DNA of 64,000 nucleotides, taken from the NCBI GenBank assembly GCA_001724265.1, contig MEDY01000079.1, positions 62,001-126,000 of the forward strand. Direction: 5' to 3'. This DNA is from Rhizaria sp. SCN 62-66. Lineage: Eukaryota; Rhizaria, unplaced. The position numbers were made by a program, and so were the translations under genes. Of this stretch, positions 9,302 through 20,486 are shown piece after piece. Under the pieces are notes generated by a model. The model searched no databases. It saw only the letters and a program-made list of their open reading frames with translations, and was not told where the DNA came from. The first letter of the stretch is position 1; each line of letters begins with the position of its first letter.

Positions 9302-12300
9302 TTAAAGCGGCACGGCCTTGTGCGCGCGCATCGCGGCCGAGGCGTGGAGCTCGTTGTAGCAGTCGTTGACCATACAGTAGTGCTCGTTACACTCTGCGCA
9401 GAACACCTCCGCTTCGGCCTCCTCGCAGAGCTGACACATCGGTCGCGCCTTCTTCGCCGCAGCCTCCGCCGGTGCAGCGGTAGCAGCGGGCCTGGCTGCG
9501 GCAGCGGGCTTCACGGCCGGCGCGGGCGTGGGCGTCGGCGGCGTGGCAGGTGCAGCTGCAGACGCGGCACCGCCACCGGAGTGCTCGGCCCAAGAGACGC
9601 GCTTGTGCGTCTTAGTGGCGTTACCCTGGTGCATCTCCGAGTCGCAGCCGTTGGTCGTGCAGTACGCTTGCTGGCACGACGTGCACCAGACCGCCGCAAC
9701 CTCCTCCTCACACAGCTGGCACATCGGCGCCGGCGCGGCGGCCTTGGCGGCCGCGGGCGCGGCGGCAGCAGCAGCGGCGGCGGGTGGACTGGCGGCGCGC
9801 GAGGGCACGCCCGGCGTGGCCGCGCGCGACGGCAGCGCCGAGTCGACCGTGGCGCCCGCCAGCGGCGACTGCGCAAGCGGCACGCGGCGGTGCGTCGACG
9901 AGCTCTTGTGCATTTCGGTGTCGCACATCGGGCAGAAGTAGTCTTTGCACTGCGCGCAGTACAGCGTCGCGTCGGCTTCTTCGCAAAACGTGCACAGCGG
10001 AGCCTTGATGCCGCCACCGTCGCCAGCGCTTGCATCGGCAGCATCGGCAGCAGCGGCAGCAGCGGCGGCGGCTTCAGCTTCAGCCCGTGCCTCTTCTTCC
10101 TCCGCCTTGGCGCGCGCAGCCTCCGCCTTGCGCTTCACCTCCTCGGCGCGTGCAACGGCCTCATCGCGCAAGCGCTGTGCCTCCGCTTCCGCGGCCTTCT
10201 CCACAGCGGCCTCGTCGGCCTTCGCCTTGGCCTCGGCAGCGGCCTTGGCCTCGGCCGCGGCTTTTGCGTCAGCTGCTGCTTTGGTGTCCGCCGCAGCTTT
10301 CGCCTCGGCAGCAGCTTGGGCGTCCGCAGCAGCCTTCGCGTCCGCAGCAGCCTTCGCGGCAGCGGCCGCCTTAGCATCCGCGGCTGCTTTAGCATCGGCC
10401 ACAACCTTTGCTTCAGCAGCTGCCTTAGCGTCTGCAGCAGCCTTGGCCTCAGCCGCAGCGCGGACGGCAGCCGCAGCCATTGCATCTGCTGCAGCCTTGG
10501 CATCAGCAGCGGCCCTCACGTCGACAGCAGCCTGAGCCTCCGCAGCTGTTGCGGCTGCTGCGGCGGCAGCCTGGTTCTGGCGGTCGCGCTCCGCGGCCTC
10601 GTCCGCCTCTCTCTGCGCCGCGGCCACCGCTTCTGCCGCCGCGACGGCCGCTGCCGACAGCGCGGGCACAGGCACGCGCGGCGCCGCCACGGGCGCAGGC
10701 ACATCGTCGTCATCGCCGTCAGCGTCGGCCGCGGCGTCGGCCACGAACGCAATGCCGCGCGTCGCCGCGGGGGCCGGCGCAGGCGACGCCGCGTGTGCAT
10801 AGGGCGTTTGTGCGTACGGCGCGTGCGTTGCTAACACGGGCGTGTGCGCGTGGGAAACGTACTCCGAGCGGTGCGTCTCGGCAAGCGTCACCACGGGTGG
10901 AGCCATCGCGGTCAGCGACGCTGTCGCATACGCGGGCGCCGGAACGCGCGTTAACTGGCTCGCAGCGGCGGATGCAGCCACCGGCAAAGTGTGCGAGTGT
11001 GCCGGTGTGGCCGCCGCTGCCGCGCCGCCGCGCATGAGCGTCTCGACAAGCGTTTGCGAGCGCACGACCTCGCGCTCCAGCGCGGCAATGCGGGCGGCCT
11101 GCTCGGCCGACGCTGCTGCGTGCGCCGCGGCCACGGCTGCCTGCGCCGCAGCGGCCTGCTCTGTCACCACGACCACCTGCTCCTGCGCGGCTGCCGCGGC
11201 GGCCGTGGCGGCAACTGCGCGCTCCTGCTCGCGCGCGCGCTGCTCGATCACGGCCGCCGTAAGCACTTGCCGCGACACGCTGCCGCTGCCGGCTCCGGTC
11301 AGCGTTCCACCAGGCTGCGTCGCGCCCGCGCCCGCGCCAGCGCCTGCGCCTGGGGACCCGCCCGCGCCGCCGCCGCGCCGCTGCGCCGCCGCCCAGCCGG
11401 GCCCCGCGGCCCAGCCGTGCGATGTAGGCGACCCCGCGCCGGGCGCGCGCGCGCCGCCACGGCCGCGTCGCGGGACCAGTCCACTGCCGCGCGGTCGCGC
11501 GTTTGCGGGCGAGATAGCGCTGACGGGGGCGGGCGTGACGGGCGGCACGGGCGTGCGCTGCACCGGCGTCTGCGACTGCGCCTGCGAAGACGCGGGCGCG
11601 GGCGTGGCGGGCGCGGGCGAGAGCGGTGCGCGCAGCGACGGCGCGGGAGACAGCCGCATGGGCGACAGCGTGTGCGCGCGCGTCGACGCGGGGCCGCTGC
11701 GCAGGCCGCTACCAGTCGCGCTCGAGCGCGGCAACAGCGTGCCGCGCGCCAGGAAGGGCGACGCGGCCGCAAGCGCGAGCGGAGACGTGCCCGGTGGCAG
11801 TGTCGCATAGAGCGGCGCGCGCGGCGGCGTGCCAAACGCGGGCGCGGCGTCGAAGTCCGCGCTCAGGTCTTTGGCTGCCGCGCTGGCGCCCGGTCTCGCG
11901 CCCAGGCTGCCGCGTGGCGACGCGCCGCGCTCCGCGGCTGCGTCGGCATGGTCCTCGTGCTCGTGCTCGAACGACGTATCGGCGGTTGCGGCGGCCGCTG
12001 CGTCATCCTCGTCGCTCTCGCGCTGTGTCGGGCTGGGCACGCGCAGCGGACTGCGGTCGCCGCGCGAGTGCGGGTGCGGGTGCAAGTCGCGGGCCGAAGA
12101 CGGCCGCGGCGACTGCGCGAGCCGCGGCGAGAGCGCGAGCGCGATGTCGCGGATCGCAAGCACCGCGTCCTTGAGCGCCTCTGTCGCCGCTGTAGTGCTG
12201 TCAGGCACGCTAGGCGCGGACGCCGCAGCGGGCGCTGTCGTGGAGGCCGAGGACGGAGTCACCGGGACAAGCGCGTGCTCCGCCGCAGCGTCATTACGCG

Positions 12301-14947
12301 CACTCGCGTGATGTTGCGGCAGCGACTGCGGCTGCTGACGGTGCCGCGGCCAGCCCCGCTGCCAGTGCTGCGGCGAGTCCGCGGTGGCACCGGGATCCAG
12401 CGTCAGCGACTGCGCCAACGCCTGCTGGTGATGCTGCTGCTGCTGCTGCTGGCCCACATGCGTGAGTGCGGGTGCGGACGCAGGCACGATGGCGAGCGTG
12501 GTTGCCGCCCAGTCTGCGTCGCGGCGGCCCGTGCGCCGGCGCCCGTGCAGCGCCTCGGCGTACGGCCGCAGCATCGCGGGCACGGCGGCGACGTGCGCGA
12601 GCGCTGACGGCGGGAGACCTGCCGCAGCGGCCACAGCAACGGCAGCTTGGGGCGTGAGCTCGCCGCCGGGCGCGACAATCAGGATCGTCGGCGCGCCGTC
12701 GCGGCCAGCGTTGTGCGTCAGCCGCAACGGTTGCTCTGTGTCACCGTACCCGTCGTAAGGCTCGTCCAGCGCAGCCACGTTGTCGCCGTCGTCGTCGCCG
12801 TCGTTGCTGCCGACGTTCAGCCCCGTGGCCCGCCCCGGTGCAAGCTGCACCGCGCGCGCAGGCCCGCGTGCGTAGAGGTCCTCACGCAGCGCGTGCGGCG
12901 CGCGCGCGGCCTGCGCGGCGAGCGGGACGAACCCGCGCTAGCCCGCGCGCGCGCCGGCGCCGCCCACGGCTGCGTTGCTGCCAGGTGGCGCCCAAGCCAC
13001 AGGAACGTCGTCCGCCGCGTTCAGCGCGGGCGCGAACGGCGGCGGCAGCGGCGGCGCGCCGCCAGGGAAGCCGTGTTGCATCTGAGGAGGATGGTGTTGC
13101 ACGCGCAGCTGCTGCTGCTGTTGCCACTGCTGCTGCTGCTGCGGGCGTTGTTGCTGCCACGGTGGCGACTGCGGCCACTGGCGCGGCGGCGAGCCCGGCC
13201 AACCGCCGGTCCCGGCGTCGCCACCAAACATCCCGTTCTGATGTCCATTATAAGGCCCGCTGTAAGGCGCATTGTGAGGTGCGCCATATGGAGCGCCGTA
13301 GGAGGCATGAGGCTCTGCGACGGCGCCGGGCCAAGCTGCGGCGCGGAGATGCTGCTGCCGCTGGTGCTCATGCCACAGCCGCTGCTGCTCCTGCTGGCGG
13401 CGCTGATGCTCGCGTTGCTGCTCCTGCTGGCGCTCCTGCTGCAGCTGCTGCTGCGCGCGCTCGCGCTCCTGCCGCGCGCGCTCGAGCTCCTGTGCCAGCG
13501 TTTGCTGTTGCTGTTGCTGTTCGCGCTCACGCTCTTCTCGTTCCGCGCGTTCGTGCTCGTCGCGCTGGGCTTGCTGCTGAGCCTGCTGCTGCGCTTGCCG
13601 CTGCGCCTGCTGCTGCAGCGCGGCCGCCACGGCGTCCTGCACCAGTGCCTGCAGCGCGCGCGGGGACGGCTCGCTGTCGCCGCTGCCGTTGCCGTTGCCG
13701 TTGCTGCTGTGGCGCAGGCGCGAGCCGCTGCGGCCGCGGCTGCTGCGGCGGCGCCGGCGGTGCGCGCGGCCCCAGGCGCTGGCGGCGTCGCTGCCCGCGG
13801 CCTCGTCGTCGCTGGTGCTGCCGCCGTAGCCGTCGCTGCTGTCGTTGCGCGGTGACCGCGGCGTCCGCATCGGTCCTTGCTGTTGCTGCTGTTGCTGTTG
13901 CTGTTGATGGGGCCACTGTGGCTGCCGAGACGGAGACTGGTGGGCGTGCGGGTGCGGCTGCTGCGGCGGCGGGAAAAAAGGCCACGTCCCGAGCGGCGCA
14001 TGTTGCTGTGCCAGCGGCGGCGGCGGCTGCGCGTGCGCAAACGGCGGCCCCATTCCGGGCGGCCACCCCACGCCCCACGCGACCTCCTCCCGCGACGGTC
14101 CCGCGGCGGCCGCGGACGCGGGTCGGGGCTGCTTCTGCGCGGCGCCGGCAACCGGCGCGGGGGCGCGGATGATCGTGCCCGCCAGAGACACGCCGACGAC
14201 CTTGCGCCGCGTGGGCGCCGCCGCGCCAGACACGGGTGTTGCGCTAGTTGAGCTGGTCGTGGCGGCGGCGGTCGCGGGACGGCTGGGCCCGGCGTACGGT
14301 CCCAGCGAGAGGTCCGCGGCAGCGGGGCGGAAGGGCTCGCGCGGCGCGCGCGCGGGCTGCGAAAAGGTCGCGCGCGGCGACCCCGCGGCGGAGCCCGCCA
14401 CGAAGGGCGGCTTGACATTCTTGCCCCGGCCTTTGCCCTGCGCCCCGTGGGTCGCGTGGGTCGCCGCGGATGCGGGGCGGCGCGGAGAGCTCCCCGCGCG
14501 CGCTTGCGGATGCGCGTACGACGGTGTGTGTGCGGGCGAGTGCGTGAATGAAGGTGAGCGGTCAGCGGCCGGTTGTGTGGCGGCAGCAGCGGCGGCGGCA
14601 GCAGGCGCGGGGGCGTACTGCGGCCACATTTGGAGCGGAAACGGCATGGGCGGGTACCCATACGATGGCGGCACAAAGAACGGCATGTACGGCGGCATGG
14701 GCGCCGAGTGCGGCGCGCCATGCGGCGGCACGGGGTGAGTGCCTGAGACAGGGCCAGAGCCGGCAGCGGGAGCACTGTCTGCCGGCGGGGCGGAGCCAGG
14801 GCGCAGGTGGGCCAGCCACGCCGCAAAGTCGGGCGGCGCGTGGCCATTAAACGCGGCCCCATTGCTGGCGGAGTCCGTCGGGTTTGAGGGCGGCAACGCG
14901 GGGCGCGCTGCCGGTGGCTCCGGTCCAAAGCCGTTAGTTGCTGACAT
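9302..14947 (-). CDS. Giant triple B-box zinc-finger protein with Gln- and Ala-rich coiled regions, one internal UAG
   Basis: This is one continuous frame of 1,881 residues. The start is the ATG at 14947-14945 (MSATNGFG). The N-terminal third is disordered and rich in Pro, Ser and Gln, with CAG/CTG-coded Gln runs near 13100-13640 and 13880-13910. The middle is a long Ala-rich helix of AKAAADA-type repeats (about 10200-10560), probably coiled coil. The C-terminus has three B-box fingers, starting CTFCEEADATLYC (about 10005), CQLCEEEVAAVWC (about 9725) and CQLCEEAEAEVFC (about 9440), each followed by further Cys and His zinc ligands. B-boxes are protein-interaction zinc folds common in TRIM and plant BBX proteins; there is no RING, so ligase activity is not indicated. 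The TAG at 12938-12940 (residue 670) would otherwise split the gene. The stop is TAA. The function is probably scaffolding; the gene may hold unrecognised introns. Confidence 0.75.
12938..12940 (-). other. In-frame UAG codon read as sense
   Basis: The TAG lies between 669 upstream codons and 1,211 downstream codons in one frame, within GC-rich coding sequence (context RAG-x-RGFVPLAAQ). No splice sites flank it. Confidence 0.8.
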
Positions 14948-15430
14948 CGATGTCAAGTGGTGCGTTTACAGTGTCTAACAGTCGCCTGTTAGAAAGAATT
15001 GAAACAAATTATGAATGATACGCATGTTAGTTTCATTGCACAGTGTGGCAGTCTTGTTGCTATGCTGTGGCAAGCATATCAGGAGTGCGGTTTCTTATTA
15101 TTCCAGTGAGAGCTTCGGGAGGGCTAGCAGCAACCTATCAGAGACACCCACGCCATGAGATTACCATTTGAGAAAAAAACGATAATAAAATCACAGTAAA
15201 CATTACAAGAAATACATCCACATTGACCCGGCACTCTGTTGACGGTCCCCCTGCATCACAGGCAGTAGATTTCAAAACATGATAACCGCCGCCTATGGTT
15301 TTGCAGTCTCCGAGCCACCAGTCAACATTTGAAAATATCAGTCCAGTAGGAGAGTCAACCGAAGCATTTCATCAAAGGGAATGAGAAAAATAGTATGTTT
15401 GATGTGTAAATATATCAAATTAAGTGTATA

Positions 15431-15754
15431 ATGTCTATGAAACTCGTGTTGCCGTCCGACATTTCGGACGATCTAAATTTGAGCGCATGCGCCCGCTGCC
15501 GCCTTTCGACCGAGCGGCAGCGCCACGCGCCACATCCCCATCCTCCCTTCCAGTCACAGCTGCACCCGCAGCGCGGGGCCGCAAACTCATCCCTCGCGCC
15601 TGCAGACGCAGATCAGTCCAGGGCCGCGAGAGAGCGGCGAGACAGCAGCAGCAGCAGCAGCAGCAGCAGTACAGCACAGCATCGCACTTCAAGTTGGCCT
15701 CGTCTGCTGGTCGCCCCTGCGCTGTCCCACGGCGCACCGCGTCATCATAGCTGA
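15431..15754 (+). CDS. Small hypothetical ORF, 107 codons
   Basis: It starts at an ATG in an AT-rich context, opens MSMKLVLPSDISDDLNLSAC, and ends in TGA. The CxxC pair in ACARC is the only recognisable element. The rest is Ser-, Pro- and His-rich, and the CAG repeat is read as poly-Ser. There is no family match. It may be noise in a GC-rich patch. Confidence 0.2.
   Translation: MSMKLVLPSDISDDLNLSACARCRLSTERQRHAPHPHPPFQSQLHPQRGAANSSLAPADADQSRAARERRDSSSSSSSSSTAQHRTSSWPRLLVAPALSHGAPRHHS
15643..15669 (+). repeat. (CAG)9 trinucleotide repeat
   Basis: Nine uninterrupted CAG units are read directly from the sequence. They lie inside the weak ORF at 15431-15754 or in non-coding DNA. Confidence 0.9.
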
Positions 15755-15872
15755 AGTGTAACGCAGCGCCGTGTGTGAGCGCGCAACGCTGTGGGTTGTG
15801 ATGTTTTCGTACTGTTGTGTTGGTTTGTACTGTTTTGTTATGTTTGCATGTTGCGTTTGCCTATCTAGTCGC

Positions 15873-16867
15873 TTAATCGGCGCGCGCCTTGAGCTCGCGC
15901 GTGGTAACACCCTCGGGTGTGATGACGTGCACGACGCCGCCCCAGCCGGCGAGCGAGTCGCGGTCCATGGCGGCGAGCAGCACCTGCGAGAGCGTCTCGA
16001 ACAGGTCCTCGGGTGCCATGTCAGGACGGAACATGGCCTCGCAAACGCCGTGCAGCTGGTCACTCGTCGTGCCAGCGACCATGAAGTTGTCCGTGTACAC
16101 CGGCGCGCCCAGCAGGTCCATGCCGCACAGGAACGGGCGATACTCGGTCGTGGGGGCCGCGCCCGCGGCGGCGGCGGGCACGGCGACCTCCTCGAGGCCC
16201 GCAACGACGGGCTCCATGAAATAGGGCCCGAAGCGGCGCTCGTACAACAGCGACGACACCATGTTGGCAAAAACGCGCACCTTCATCGGGCGGCCCTCGC
16301 GCAGCTCGTACATGTTCTGGCGGAATTTGAACTTGTTGATGAGCGTCTGCACGTCCGACACGAGGCCAGTCATGCCGATCATGGCAGTGTCAGAGACCTG
16401 GTAGATCTTCTTCATGTCCATCGCGACCGTCTGGTGCTGCACGCCGAAGCGCGTGTCGCTCGCAATCGCCACGCAGTTCTTCCCAACCATGGCGACCATG
16501 GCCGCGCCGTTGTACTCCATAATACTCTGTGTGGCGTGAAAGAGGGGGCGAAATTGGGGTGAGAGATGTACGTTGGGGAGAGGGCAAGGTTCACAAGAGT
16601 ATCCCTGGTGGCATGAAGCCAATGTCACATGTGAAGATGGAACACTGATTTAAAAGGCAAGATACAAAGAATTTTCTAAAATAGCGCTTCCAGTTCACCC
16701 TAGAGTGATCTTGGGAACGATCGGCGCGTCTGATCATTTGGACCATAGATTGAGTTGGAGTCCCCGAACGGTTGTTGACCCAAGCCGATCTGAGGCTGAT
16801 CTTGATGTTGGAACAAATGTATCGCTGATGTCTAGGTGTAATTCGTTAAAATAAATTCACGTACCAT
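15873..16867 (-). CDS. PSMB3: 20S proteasome subunit beta type-3; start codon on its own coding exon
   Basis: PSMB3 is a structural, non-catalytic subunit of the 20S core beta ring. Exon 2 (16526-15873) encodes SIMEYNGAAMVAMVGKNCVA through the C-terminus TTRELKARAD, matching the family along its length. It lacks the catalytic N-terminal Thr of active beta subunits, as expected for beta-3. Family members begin MSIM, but exon 2 begins directly after a CACACAG acceptor at SIM. The missing Met is supplied by an ATG at 16867-16865 followed immediately by GTACGTGAA, which implies a 338-nt intron and an exon carrying only the start codon. The alternative is initiation at the internal ATG at 16520. 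The product is 218 residues, with a short Ala-rich insertion (AAAAGAAPT) not found in human PSMB3. It ends in TAA exactly at the conserved C-terminus, which shows that TAA is a real stop in this genome. Confidence 0.9.
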
Positions 16868-17211
16868 CTTGTGATGCGATTCTACGGCTCTTTCGGCTGA
16901 TATCGACACCCTTTTTGTCCGAGCTCACTGGTCGAGACAGAGTTCATCGGCGAGTGCTTGCAGAGTCTTAAGCCGCGCTCACGGTCACAGCTCGATCGAA
17001 CTCGTTTGTGGTCGAGAGAAAACCACAATTGAGATATCTGTATTACCGACGTCAAATTCAGAGTTCGGCCCTGTTTCCATTAATAACACACTTGATACTA
17101 TTTTATATTTTTCTTATACCCGCTGTGGCATTCATTTTCTTTGCCAAACCTGTCCTGACATCTTCCCCTTTTCCTCACCACAAACCGCTCGCTGCCTGCC
17201 GCGCCCGCAGC
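16868..17211. promoter_or_regulatory. Head-to-head spacer between PSMB3 and archease
   Basis: A spacer of 344 bp between two divergent genes presumably holds both promoters. It includes palindromic stretches such as CTCGATCGAACTCG near 16991. The immediate archease leader (17100-17210) is pyrimidine-rich. Confidence 0.4.
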
Positions 17212-18317
17212 ATGAGCGCCCCGGACACTGACGACTACGAGGTCAACGGGCTCAAGATCACGTCGAAGCCAAAGCGCTTCCGCGCGGGGCGCCGCAACAA
17301 CCTGGGTTTCGAGTTCGCGGCCGTGGACCCGTCGGAGCTGGCGCCCGTGATGTTGCCCGACGATTCCGACCTTGCCTTCCACGCGGCTGGGAACAACGAG
17401 GCCGCCGCGGGGGACGATGCCGCGGCTGCCGGCTCCAGCGCGGCCCGCCGCAGTGCTGCAGCCGCGGCCATGACTGCATCTGGGGCCGCTACCGCGCCCG
17501 ACGGCACCCCTCTGAAGCGCAACTTTGAGTGTACGGCCTCGCTCCTCTGTTCTCCTTACTCGTCTTAGTTTCTCTCGTCTCTTCTTCTATCTTGTGCTCA
17601 CCCACAACAGCTCACACCACGATTCCTCGTGTTGACATATATTTTGACTCTAGACCGCGACCATACTGCGGACATCCAGCTGCACGCGTGGGGCGCCGAC
17701 TTCCCCTCTGCGCTAGAGCACCTAGCTCTGTCTATGTTCGGCTACATGACCGACCTGGGCGGGGTCGCGCCGGATCCCGCGCACGCGCAGACCGTGTGCG
17801 TCGTTGCTGACGACCAGACGCAGCTTGTCTTCCGCTTTCTCGACGAGCTCCTCTACAAGTACGTCACTGAACAGCCTGTTGCATCATCAGATCATTTCTC
17901 TAATATCATCACGTTCCTTTGTAGCGTCTGCGCTTGCACACTGCTTGCGTTGTTTTGATACATTTTATGACGATCTTTTTATGTTTTCCCAAGTGTTTTC
18001 CTGATTGTGCTCACATCCTTATCGATCTAACTCTTTTTTGCTATTCATCTGTTGCTCGTTTTCGCGTGTGTTCGTGTGTGTTGCTTTGCTGTTTGGTTTT
18101 CAGCTTTCTGGAGGGCCCGCGCACGGTGTGCTGCGACGTATCGACGCTGTCGCTGCGGCGCGGCCCGCGCTGGGAGCTCCGCGCAGCGATCCAGGGCGAG
18201 CGCTTCGACGCGACGCGCCATAAGCGCGGCACGGAAGTCAAGGCCATCACTTACTCCGCTGCGGAGGTCGTCGAGACGCCCGACCGCTGCGACATTTACG
18301 TCATTGTCGACATCTGA
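17212..18317 (+). CDS. ZBTB8OS: Archease (tRNA/RNA ligase cofactor), three exons
   Basis: Archease activates the RtcB-type RNA ligase, which joins tRNA exons and, in animals, the XBP1 mRNA. Exons are 17212-17530, 17654-17858 and 18104-18317; introns are 123 and 245 nt with donors GTACGG and GTACGT, and the total of 738 nt gives 245 residues. Splicing at CTCTAG recreates NFEYRDHTADIQLHAWG, which lines up with the animal archease motif. FGYMTDLG, FRFLDELLY, KGTEVKAITYSA-type (here RGTEVKAITYSA) and the terminal VIVDI follow. The conserved acidic residues of DHTAD and of the terminal VDI, which bind metal in the family, are present. About 105 N-terminal residues, Ala-rich and disordered, precede the archease core. 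Its presence suggests this organism has an RtcB-dependent ligation pathway. The stop is TGA. Confidence 0.92.
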
Positions 18318-18906
18318 GAGGACTCGCCGGAGCATCGCCAATTCGTGCCAATGGGCAGCCGTCGCACACACACGCACCAGCGGAAGAAGAACACAGGCCA
18401 AGCACAGGCCGCGTCGCAACACGTGGTTCGGGCGTAAAAAGCTTTATAGACTCAGAGTAATACACAAGTGGGCCATGATTTTTTCACCAATTCATCGTTT
18501 CTGTCATTTTGATGAACGTGTCTATAAAGACAGCCGATTTAAGCCGACAAATTCTTCCCCCACCACAAACGCATTTTGCACATGTTCGTGTGGTGAGCCA
18601 CCACAAAAGGCTTTAATGTGAAAGGCGTGAAGTTGTGAGATGAAATCTAGTCATTCACGCCTGAGTTATTAGCTTCGTTGTTGTGTGTTTGTGTAAATGT
18701 GTGTGCCTTGCGACTAATTGTAGATGCCATTTATATTATCTTATTTACACTTTGGAAATGAAAGAATAGACATGGAAGCGTTCTCGCACTAACAGCCTCT
18801 CACTTACACATGATTTGTACGATGTCCTTATGCTGATCGCCTGGAAAATCGTGATCTGAACGTGCTCTTGTACGGTTTTATTTGATGACGTTGGGCTTAG
18901 AGTCGT
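18318..18906. other. Intergenic spacer
   Basis: AT-rich spacer between two genes in the same orientation. No convincing ORF or RNA gene was seen. Confidence 0.5.
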
Positions 18907-20122
18907 ATGAGCAGCAACTTCTTGGCCAATCAGATGAAGAAGCGCGCCGCTGCGGCTGCGATTGCGAAGGTGGCGAACGAGGGGAAGACGTATCTCGCAG
19001 AGGAGTAGCACTTCAAGAAAGTGCTGGCCGAGGTCGCCAGCAACATCCCCAATATGACTCATACGCGTGATCGTGATGGCAACGAGCACGCCGTCAAATG
19101 CCAGAGCATTATCCGTCGTCTGCTGTCTGAGATGGTTCCCTTTGCCAACGGCGAGGCCACATCTGAGGGCGTCTACCTCTGGCCCAGCGTTTAGTCTGTT
19201 GTACGTAAATATACCTCTTTGCGACTGCTGTTTCCCCTTCATATCTATTTTTTCTTTGAACAACAACGAACATGCTTTAAGGTGTAGTCTGTATACCTCT
19301 ATCTCCTCTAATTGCCCTTGTTCTGTCTGTTTGTTCATTTCACGCTTCGCAACAATAGATGCTGTGGCACGGCGCGATCTGCGGCCCCGCCGACTCGGTC
19401 TACGAGGGCGCTATCTTCAGCGTGGAGGTCTCCATTCCCAGCGACTTCCCGCTCGCGCCGCCGCGCCTCAAGTTTACCAACTTTGTGCCGATGCACCCCA
19501 ACATCTCGGCCGACTCTGTGTGTCTGAGCCTCTTCAACCACGACTGGTCACCCGCGTACACGCTCTTCTCTATGATGGTTGCCGTGCGCTCGCTCCTTAC
19601 GGACCTGAACTGGGTACGCACAGCACATGCAATGGACACGCGATGTACATGCAGCCGCACAGCACTCGCAATAGTAGCGGCTGCTGCAAACGTGATGCCA
19701 CTTGCCAGTTTGTCAACGTGAGTTGCACGTGACAACTAAGTCGGTCAATCGAAACCTATGTGCTCCTTCACATCTTAACGAAGTTGATCCTTGTGACTCA
19801 CGAATTAGGTCTTCTTATTTCTTGCTATTTTCCGCATCTTTGTCCATCACAGGATTCACCGCTGAACAGGGAGGCGTACTCGCTCTACTGCAAGGAGGGC
19901 CTCGACGTTTTCGAGGCGGAAGCGCGTCAGCACTCACAGCAAGTGCGCGCGCCGACGGCCGCCGCCACGGACGCGCCACCCGCGCTGCTGATGCGATACA
20001 TCGAGGCGCGCGACCAGCTGGAGGCCGCCAAGGTGCGCGCCGCAGTCGACAACGCTGCGCTGCCCGGCGACAAGACGCCAGAAGTCGCTGACGCGTTGAT
20101 GAAGCGCGCGAACAACAAGTGA
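18907..20122 (+). CDS. Ubiquitin-conjugating (E2) enzyme, three exons, two internal UAGs
   Basis: E2 enzymes accept ubiquitin or a related modifier from E1 as a Cys thioester and pass it on with an E3. Exons are 18907-19200, 19359-19613 and 19853-20122 (294, 255 and 270 nt), with phase-0 introns and donors GTACGT and GTACGC; the product is 272 residues. The core reads ICGPADSVYEGAIF, then PSDFPLAPPRLKF, MHPNIS, SVCLSLF (catalytic Cys153), WSPAYTLFSMM and WDSPLNREAY, matching the UBC fold in order. The HPN motif is intact. An N-terminal helical extension of about 75 residues and a C-terminal Ala-rich tail flank the core. Exon 1 contains two in-frame TAGs, at 19006-19008 (residue 34) and 19192-19194 (residue 96); the second is two codons before the splice site, next to the conserved Trp region. 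The subfamily, and whether the modifier is ubiquitin or NEDD8, cannot be decided. Confidence 0.85.
19006..19008 (+). other. In-frame UAG codon read as sense
   Basis: Context is LAEE-x-HFKKVLAEV in exon 1 of the E2 gene. Both sides are helical, charged coding sequence in one frame. Confidence 0.75.
19192..19194 (+). other. In-frame UAG codon read as sense
   Basis: Context is LWPSV-x-SV, joined by splicing to MLWHGAICGP. The exon must reach the GTACGT donor at 19201 for the E2 fold to be complete, so this TAG has to be translated. Confidence 0.8.
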
Positions 20123-20486
20123 ACGAGCGAGTGCGAGTGCGAGCGCGAGTTGCAGCGAGCGCCAGGGTCGACATAGCCTTGCAAGCTGCCCAACTAACGC
20201 GACATAGACAGGTCCTGTTGCCTTCAACGTCGTTAACTTAGTAAGGCTTACGACACCAGTCAACATGTAGTTCGATAGACGTGGTGATATGAGCACGTCG
20301 TGTCAAACAAATAGATTACGTGTTTATTAACAACAAAAATAAAGCAATCACAACACTCAAAATAAGTAGGTCCCAAAATAGATCCGCATCACATACACAG
20401 TGAAAGGTCAGAATACGTCACTTGGCGGCCTGATTGTCGGACGCGGCGCGCCGTTATCTGCGCCGTATTGCCTGCATACACTGCGT
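20123..20486. other. Tail-to-tail intergenic spacer
   Basis: Spacer between convergent E2 and aminotransferase 3' ends. It is AT-rich in 20270-20400, with AATAAA near 20338. Nothing else was recognised. Confidence 0.5.

Larger units (their letters stand above)
14948..15872. other. Intergenic region with one weak ORF and a CAG repeat
   Basis: The segment 14990-15430 is AT-rich and empty. From 15480 to 15750 it is GC-rich and open on both strands. The only candidate gene is the small ORF at 15431-15754. Confidence 0.4.

Noticed and set aside
15431-15500. Spt4 homologue, suggested by the ACxxC-like LSACARCRL
   Set aside because: The second zinc-binding CxxC pair and the rest of Spt4 are absent, and what follows is low complexity.
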